From: Acidimicrobiales bacterium
GTDB taxonomy: Bacteria; Actinomycetota; Acidimicrobiia; Acidimicrobiales; Aldehydirespiratoraceae
Direction: 5' to 3'
Length of the DNA: 64,000 nucleotides
Assembly: GCA_033344915.1 (NCBI GenBank)
Contig: JAWPML010000001.1
Span: 596,369-660,368 of the forward strand
The notes under the pieces were generated by a model. That model saw only the letters and a list, made by a program, of their open reading frames with translations, made no database searches and was not told the origin of the DNA. A program made the position numbers and the translations under genes. Of this stretch, positions 59,037-64,000 are shown one piece after another; position 1 is the first letter of the stretch; the number at the start of each line of letters is the position of its first letter.

Positions 59037-59819
59037 TCAGGCGAGGGTGCCGCCGTCCACCCGCAGCACCTCGCCGTTGATGTGCGCGGCCTCGGGCGCG
59101 GCGAGGAAGCAGACCGCGGCGGCCACCGTCTCGGGCCCGCGGAACTCGTCGAGTGGTGAGATCCGGTCGAACAGCGAGAAGTCGACGTCGTCGGGCAGCT
59201 CGAGGCCGCCGACCATCGGCGTCGTGATGCCACCCGGAGCCACGGCGTTCACCCGGACCCCGCGCCGTGCGTACTCCATCGCCAGGGTGCGGGTCATGGC
59301 GAGAACCCCGCCCTTGCTCGCGCTGTAGGCCGTCATCCACGGATGACCGGACAGCGCCGATGTCGATGACGCCATCACGATCGATCCCTTCGAGTCGACG
59401 AGCGAAGGAAGGGCGCGACGGGTTGTGTAGAAGACGCCGGTGAGGTTGACCGCGATGATGCGTTCCCACTGCTCGTCGGGCACCTGATCCGAGTGCGCCG
59501 CGGCGAGGATTCCGGCGATGTTGCACAGCACATCGAGCCGCCCGTACGTGTCGATCGCGGCGTCGATCGGCGCCTCGGCCCCGGCCCGTTCGGAGACGTC
59601 CGACTCCACGGCGACGGCCTGGCCGCCCGCGGCCCGAATCTCGTCGACGACGTCGTGCACGCCCTCGCTGATGTCGGCCGCGACCACTCCGGCACCTTCG
59701 GCACCGAGCCGGGTCGCCGTCGCCCGTCCGATGCCGGACGCTGCGCCCGTCACGACCGCGATCCTGCCGTCGAATCGGCCCGGGTGGGCGGGGAGTTCGT
59801 TGTCGTCCACGCTGCTCAT
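59037..59819 (-). CDS. Short-chain dehydrogenase/reductase (SDR)
   Basis: 260-aa classical SDR. TGAASGIG is at residues 24-31, NIAG near 100-103, the catalytic Ser near 151-152 and YSASK at 165-169. All conserved features are present, so it should be active. The end GGTLA follows VDGGTLA-type strands typical of FabG-like SDRs. ATG 59817-59819 (MSSVDDNELP) is used. The palindrome at 59832-59847 is a few bases upstream. Substrate unknown. Confidence 0.92.
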   Translation of the reverse strand: MSSVDDNELPAHPGRFDGRIAVVTGAASGIGRATATRLGAEGAGVVAADISEGVHDVVDEIRAAGGQAVAVESDVSERAGAEAPIDAAIDTYGRLDVLCNIAGILAAAHSDQVPDEQWERIIAVNLTGVFYTTRRALPSLVDSKGSIVMASSTSALSGHPWMTAYSASKGGVLAMTRTLAMEYARRGVRVNAVAPGGITTPMVGGLELPDDVDFSLFDRISPLDEFRGPETVAAAVCFLAAPEAAHINGEVLRVDGGTLA

Positions 59820-59831
59820 CGGGAGCAAATC

Positions 59832-59847
59832 TGACAGATGGATGTCA
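59832..59847. promoter_or_regulatory. Palindrome upstream of SDR
   Basis: TGACA-GATGGA-TGTCA is a perfect 5-bp-arm inverted repeat with a six-base spacer, 13 bases upstream of the SDR start and in front of the GGDEF-EAL gene. It resembles GntR/TetR half-sites. Chance is not excluded. Confidence 0.3.
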
Positions 59848-59949
59848 CCCGCAGCGAACCGACGGGGGCTGAATGGGTCGCGGGGACCGTTTCGCGACGT
59901 CGGGGCATGGGTCGAACGGATCGAACTCGGCGAGGTGGTCAGTTCGCCG

Positions 59950-61536
59950 GTGACCACCGCCGAAGAAACGGACGTGCGCACCGAGCGGCGGAATCGCCAT
60001 GCATCGTGGGCCGCGCGGGCTCGCGCGGGACTGACCCGGACCATCGTCGTACCCGCCGCGGTCGGGTACGTGGTCACTGGCATCGCCGCCGTCGTCACCC
60101 ACGAATCAGCCGTGCTGTACACCGGCCTCGCCGTCACCATCGCCATGGCGTTCGCGGTCTCGGTGCAGCGCTACTTCTCCGCCACGAGCGACGCCCGCCT
60201 GCGGGAGATGGAACACCGGGCGTCGCACGACGAGCTGACCGGCCTGCTCGCCCGCGACGAGCTGCGGGCCCGGCTCGAGATCGCCCTGCGCAGCGCCTAT
60301 CGCCACGACCGCGTCGTCGGCGTGCTCTTCCTCGATCTCGACGGCTTCAAGGCGATCAACGACTCGATGGGTCACGAGGCGGGCGACGCCCTGTTGCGCG
60401 GGTTCGGTGAACGGCTCCGGGCGTCCGTGCGGGGTGAGGATCTGGTCGGGCGGTGGGGTGGTGACGAGTTCGTCGTCGTCACGCTGGGGCTCGAGCGCGA
60501 GTCCGCCGTACGCGAGGTCGCCGAGAACGTGCGGTGTGCCTTCGAGGAGCCGATCGGTCTCGATGACGGCGCGATCCTCATGACGCCCAGCATCGGTGTG
60601 GCGGTCGGGTCGCGGGTCAGCCCCGCATCGCCCGACGATCTGTTGAGCAACGCCGATCAGGCCATGTACCGGGCGAAGAAGCGCAAGCTCGGCGTCGGCG
60701 TCTACGGCGAACACGAGCGCCGTGAGGGGTTGGACCGCCGGGAGGTCCAGCAGGCTCTCGTCCCGGCTCTCGCGGATGGCCAGTTTCAGGTGTACTACCA
60801 GTCGATCGTGTCGAGTTCGACCGAGGAGGTCGTGGGACTCGAGGGACTCGTCCGGTGGCAGCATCCGGTGCACGGCGTGCTCGGACCCGATCGATTCCTC
60901 ACCGTTGCGGAGGAAGCCGGACTGCTCGGCCGACTCGGCGAGGTCGTCATGCGTGAGGCGGTCGCGCAGACGTCGGTCTGGAACCACCTCTACGGTCCTG
61001 GCCGCTCCACCCGCGTGGCGGTCAACCTCGCGGAACGTCAGCTCGTGGACCCCGCGTTCGTCGATCGGGTCGGCGAGATCCTCGGTTGGGCCGGCGTGGA
61101 CGCCGCCCAGCTCGATCTCGAAGTCGGCGAGGAGCTGCTCCTGCGGCGGGTCGACGATGCCAACCGCACGCTCCACCGTCTCGCCGAGATCGGTTGTCGG
61201 ATCGTGATCGACGACTTCGGCACCTCGCAGGGCGCGTTCAGCCGGATCCGCGATCTCGACCTCGTGCGGGCGGTCAAGATCGACCGTTCGATCGTGGACG
61301 GCCTGCTGCGCGACAGCGTCTCACGCGCCGTCGTGGAGGCGACTGTGTCGATGGCCCGGGCGCTCGACATCGACGTGATCGCCGAGGGAGTCGAGACCGC
61401 GGATCAACGCAATGCCGTCGAAGAACTCGGCATCGACCTGATGCAGGGCTTCCTGTTCCACCAGCCCCTGCCCGCGTCGGACTTCGAGCAGATGACGGCG
61501 GACGCACTCAACGAGGCGCAACCGTCACGTCGCTGA
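59950..61536 (+). CDS. Membrane GGDEF-EAL protein with variant EAL motif
   Basis: 528-aa protein that may make and/or degrade c-di-GMP. Two N-terminal hydrophobic segments precede GGDEF (HDELTGLLARDEL; WGGDEF intact; PSIGVAV) and EAL domains. The EAL signature reads EGL (GLEGLVRWQHP). DDFGTS, KIDRSIV, IAEGVET and MQGFLF are intact, so catalysis by the EAL is possible. Start is uncertain: GTG 59950 (MTTAEETDVRT) is taken; ATG 59842 would add 36 residues and overlap the SDR promoter. Convergent with the thioesterase, overlapping 29 bases. Confidence 0.88.
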   Translation: MTTAEETDVRTERRNRHASWAARARAGLTRTIVVPAAVGYVVTGIAAVVTHESAVLYTGLAVTIAMAFAVSVQRYFSATSDARLREMEHRASHDELTGLLARDELRARLEIALRSAYRHDRVVGVLFLDLDGFKAINDSMGHEAGDALLRGFGERLRASVRGEDLVGRWGGDEFVVVTLGLERESAVREVAENVRCAFEEPIGLDDGAILMTPSIGVAVGSRVSPASPDDLLSNADQAMYRAKKRKLGVGVYGEHERREGLDRREVQQALVPALADGQFQVYYQSIVSSSTEEVVGLEGLVRWQHPVHGVLGPDRFLTVAEEAGLLGRLGEVVMREAVAQTSVWNHLYGPGRSTRVAVNLAERQLVDPAFVDRVGEILGWAGVDAAQLDLEVGEELLLRRVDDANRTLHRLAEIGCRIVIDDFGTSQGAFSRIRDLDLVRAVKIDRSIVDGLLRDSVSRAVVEATVSMARALDIDVIAEGVETADQRNAVEELGIDLMQGFLFHQPLPASDFEQMTADALNEAQPSRR

Positions 61537-62287
61537 CGGCGACCAGCCGCCCATCGGCGAGGTCCTCGATCCGGACGCGGACGAACGGCAAGGGGTCGTC
61601 GCGCACGACCTCGCCGGTGACGCCGACCGGGCCATCACCGATCTGTTCGAGATAGTGGATCTGGAGGTCGACGGCGCTGCCGCCACCGCACGCGGACGCG
61701 GCCGCCGCGTCCGCCGCGAGGGCGAGCACACCGCCGTTGACGGTGCCGAAGCTGTTGCGGACGTAGTCCCCCTTGTCGAAGCGCAGCTGACCCGGACCGA
61801 CCGGCGTGAAGCCGCACAGCTCGTCGATCGGGTCGGCGATCGGTCGCCCACCGTCGATCGCGTGGTGGACGGTCTCGTCGCCCACCGCCTCGTCCATGGT
61901 CGCCGCCGTCGCCGAGCCCGGAATCCGGGCGAACGCCATCCGGCCGACGGCGCAGAGGGACCGATGGTCGTCGACGATGCGCGCATCCACGACGATCGAG
62001 CGCGCGCCGACCCGCAGGGGGGTGCAGGTGACCTCGACCTCGCCCCGCTCGATCGGCCGTACGACATGGACGCCGAGATCGGAGGTGGCGATCCAATCGG
62101 GCCGGATCGAGGCGAGCGCGATGGCCGCGCCGGTCACGTCGACCATGGTGGCCAGGACGCCGACCCGGACGCCTCGGTCGTCGAGCAGTCCCGGAGTCAC
62201 GTCGATCCGGTTGGACGCCCGGTCGTGTGTGCGCTCCCCGCGAAACGCGAGATCGCGCAGCAGGTGCCGCTCGGGGGGATAGGTCAC
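61508..62287 (-). CDS. Hotdog-fold acyl-CoA thioesterase-like protein
   Basis: 259-aa protein with two hotdog-like halves: VGVLATMVDVTGAAIAL, where Asp-Val-Thr-Gly and helix follow, and a second half with SFGTVNGGVLALAADAAAA plus SAVDLQIHYLEQIGDG. Such proteins hydrolyse acyl-CoA, or bind it. GTG 62287 in GTGA overlap with the upstream gene is the start. Fits the acyl-CoA theme of this window. Confidence 0.85.
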   Translation of the reverse strand: MTYPPERHLLRDLAFRGERTHDRASNRIDVTPGLLDDRGVRVGVLATMVDVTGAAIALASIRPDWIATSDLGVHVVRPIERGEVEVTCTPLRVGARSIVVDARIVDDHRSLCAVGRMAFARIPGSATAATMDEAVGDETVHHAIDGGRPIADPIDELCGFTPVGPGQLRFDKGDYVRNSFGTVNGGVLALAADAAAASACGGGSAVDLQIHYLEQIGDGPVGVTGEVVRDDPLPFVRVRIEDLADGRLVAVSDVTVAPR

Positions 62288-62871
62288 CGGTCGTCGTCGT
62301 CCGGGTCGAGCAGTCGGTCCTCGAGGTCCTCGAAGTCGCTCGCCCGCATGCTGGGCTGATCGGGCACGTCGATGCCGCAGCCGAAGCCGATGACCTGACG
62401 GGACTGCTCCAGGCCCGGGGCGGGGCGGGTGAGCAGCTGCTGGAGCTTCTCCTTGTCGCCCTCGACGATGATGCGGGACGTGTTGAAGTCGAACGGTGCG
62501 GCCGTCTCGAGATAGTCCTCGTAGTAGGTGACGACGGCGCTCATCTCGGCGCGGGCGGCGCCGGTCGACAGTGCCTCCGCCTGCTGCCAGAAGATGAGAG
62601 CGAGCTCCGCGACCGGGCCGGGGCCGGCATCGGACGGGAGCAGGGCGACCTCGTCGACGAAGACCCGGGCCTGGGCGCAGATCTCGAAGTTGCGGGCGTC
62701 CTGGTCGATCGTTGTGGCGGGGGGCACGGTGGTCGTGGTGGTGGTGGTCGTCGTGGTCGACGTGAGGTCGAGTTCCTCCACGGGTCGGTTCTCGATCCAC
62801 GACCACGCGGACGCGATGCCGATCGCGACCAGTACGACGGCCAGCAGGCCACGGAGTTCAGTCCACCACAC
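62284..62871 (-). CDS. Membrane-anchored protein of unknown function with poly-Thr linker
   Basis: 195-aa protein. The N-terminal hydrophobic segment (LLAVVLVAIGIASAW) is followed by a linker of ten consecutive Thr encoded near 62729-62758, ending VP. The rest is helical, acidic, with two Cys (EICAQARVF; GFGCGIDV) and a highly acidic end (DPDDDDR). The poly-Thr linker resembles the one in the MMPL protein at 39731. Start GTG 62871. Overlaps the thioesterase gene. Confidence 0.75.
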   Translation of the reverse strand: MWWTELRGLLAVVLVAIGIASAWSWIENRPVEELDLTSTTTTTTTTTTVPPATTIDQDARNFEICAQARVFVDEVALLPSDAGPGPVAELALIFWQQAEALSTGAARAEMSAVVTYYEDYLETAAPFDFNTSRIIVEGDKEKLQQLLTRPAPGLEQSRQVIGFGCGIDVPDQPSMRASDFEDLEDRLLDPDDDDR

Positions 62872-62874
62872 GAC

Positions 62875-64000
62875 CTACAGTGTGGCGGGCAGACCGACCG
62901 CTCCCGACGCGGCCAGCGATTCGACGTCGTCGGCGCGGCCGAGCGACGCCAGGATCTCCTCGGTGTGCTCGCCGAGACCGGGGGCGAGGCTGCGCGCCTC
63001 CCACGGCGTGCCGTGGAAGTCGCACGGCGTCGCGATCATCATCGTGCCGGTCGCGCCGTCGGGAACCTCGATGAGCGCTCCCGACGCGTGGAACTGGGGA
63101 TCCGCGAGCAGATCGTCCGGCGAGTTCACCGGCGCCCAGAAGAAGTCGGGCTCGGTGTCGAAGATCTCGATCCACTCGTCGAGCGGCTTGGTCACGAAGA
63201 TCTCGTCGAGGGAGCGGATCAGCTCCTGACCGTTCATCGCGCGGTCCATCGCGGTCGCCCACCGGGGATCGTCGATCCATTCCGGATGGCCGACGACGCG
63301 AGCCATCGGGGGCCAGTGGCGGTCGGCTTCCAGGCCGACCACCCAGAACCGTCGGCCATCGGCGGCGACATAGTTGTTGGTCGACGGGTTGTGCATCGTC
63401 TCGCGCTTGCCGGTTCCGAGGGTGATGCCCCAGCCGACCGTCACCGACAGGTCGAAGCTGATCGTGAACACGCCTTCGCGGAACAGCGACGTGGACACGA
63501 GTTGGCCCTCACCCGTGCGTTCACGGTTGAAGAGCGCCGCGCTGATCATGGCCGCGCCCGCGAGACCGGCGTTGTGGTCACCCATCCCTCCCCGCTGGAA
63601 CGGTGGGTCCTCGCCCTCCGGAGCGAGCAGGTGGGCGATGCCGGACCGGGCCCAGAACGCGGCGATGTCGTAGCCGGCCTTGTCGCGGTCCGGCCCCTCG
63701 AGTCCGAAGCCGGTGATCGCGGCGTACACCAGTCGGGGATGGGCGGCCAGGAGGCTGTCGGGATCGAGGCCGAGGCGGTCGAGTCCGGCCAGGCGTACGT
63801 TGGTGACGAACACGTCGGCGTCGGCGATGAGTTCCTTGGCGATCGCGAGCCCGTCGTCGGTCGACAGATCGAGCGCGATCGAGCGCTTCGATCGATTGTC
63901 CATCTCGAAGACCGGGTTCGTGGGCATGTCGCTGCCGAGCATGCGCTGGAACGTGCGCGCCGGATCGCCCGTGAGCGGTTCGATCTTGATGACGTCCGCC
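62875..64000 (-). CDS. Family III CoA transferase (CaiB/BaiF), 5' end outside window
   Basis: Formyl-CoA/CaiB-type CoA transferase. The frame is open past the window end: it encodes DVIKIEPLTGDPAR before MLGSDMPTNPVFEMDNRSKR. The catalytic Asp should be in the GGMGDHNAGLAGAAM region. Later VGLEADRHWPPMARVV and the WIEIFD...FWAPVNSPDDL region are typical of the family. At least 375 aa are visible; the N-terminus, including the first CoA-binding residues, is missing. Transfers CoA between acids, in keeping with nearby acyl-CoA enzymes. Confidence 0.92.
   Translation of the reverse strand, partial: ADVIKIEPLTGDPARTFQRMLGSDMPTNPVFEMDNRSKRSIALDLSTDDGLAIAKELIADADVFVTNVRLAGLDRLGLDPDSLLAAHPRLVYAAITGFGLEGPDRDKAGYDIAAFWARSGIAHLLAPEGEDPPFQRGGMGDHNAGLAGAAMISAALFNRERTGEGQLVSTSLFREGVFTISFDLSVTVGWGITLGTGKRETMHNPSTNNYVAADGRRFWVVGLEADRHWPPMARVVGHPEWIDDPRWATAMDRAMNGQELIRSLDEIFVTKPLDEWIEIFDTEPDFFWAPVNSPDDLLADPQFHASGALIEVPDGATGTMMIATPCDFHGTPWEARSLAPGLGEHTEEILASLGRADDVESLAASGAVGLPATL

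Overview
The window is a gene-dense, high-GC, 64-kb chromosomal stretch that reads as an actinobacterium, most likely of the class Acidimicrobiia. The class is an inference. It rests on overall gene content, very GC-rich codon use with many GTG starts, a 13E12-type DUF222/HNH gene carrying an actinobacterial LexA (SOS) box, a CarD gene, a DinB/mycothiol-type protein, and the many acyl-CoA enzymes. No rRNA, CRISPR array, IS element or prophage is visible. There is one tRNA, tRNA-Pro(UGG), on the minus strand.

Layout. 1-9816: a cut-off sulfatase, a methyltransferase, an SDR and acyl-CoA catabolism genes (acyl-CoA synthetase, enoyl-CoA hydratase, acyl-CoA dehydrogenase, MaoC-like hydratase), then a membrane GGDEF protein. 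9932-15418: a carotenoid oxygenase flanked by two SnoaL/NTF2-like genes, with a perfect 29-bp palindrome in its promoter region, then an MFS exporter, a DinB-like protein and a sulfotransferase. 15479-20251: a five-gene Anbu (bacterial proteasome homologue) operon consisting of a circularly permuted ATP-grasp, an alpha-E protein, a transglutaminase, Anbu and a second transglutaminase. 20307-23784: two large unknown lipoproteins with AT-richer composition, next to tRNA-Pro. 23935-27446: TadE/TadG-like genes divergent from an ECF sigma factor and a repeat-rich partner. 27488-32918: a lipoprotein, an NAD-dependent epimerase, an inserted unknown gene beside a truncated epimerase copy, a small membrane protein, a GNAT and the SOS-boxed 13E12 gene.

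32940-45161 is again acyl-CoA metabolism: a two-subunit acyl-CoA dehydrogenase pair, another dehydrogenase, a thiolase, an LLM flavoprotein and a CMD-like protein. Interleaved are an ArsR/CadI-type metalloid pair, an MMPL-type RND transporter and a TetR. 45181-50262 is a tightly overlapping operon: TetR, cupin, four-subunit 2-oxoacid:ferredoxin oxidoreductase and AMP-forming CoA ligase. 50300-53161 holds small unknowns, a lipoprotein serpin and CarD. 54416-57259 holds a DNA methyltransferase with an extra C-terminal domain, a small unknown gene and a possible nuclease, which is the best candidate for an undescribed modification or defence module. The right end has a DnaQ-like exonuclease, a glutaminyl cyclase-like lipoprotein, an SDR, a GGDEF-EAL protein, a thioesterase and a cut-off family III CoA transferase.

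Three short related palindromic sequences (11871, 43651, 50243) lie directly at gene ends. Two of them supply the stop codon of the gene they touch and one supplies a GTG start, suggesting an REP-like dispersed repeat that has altered protein ends.
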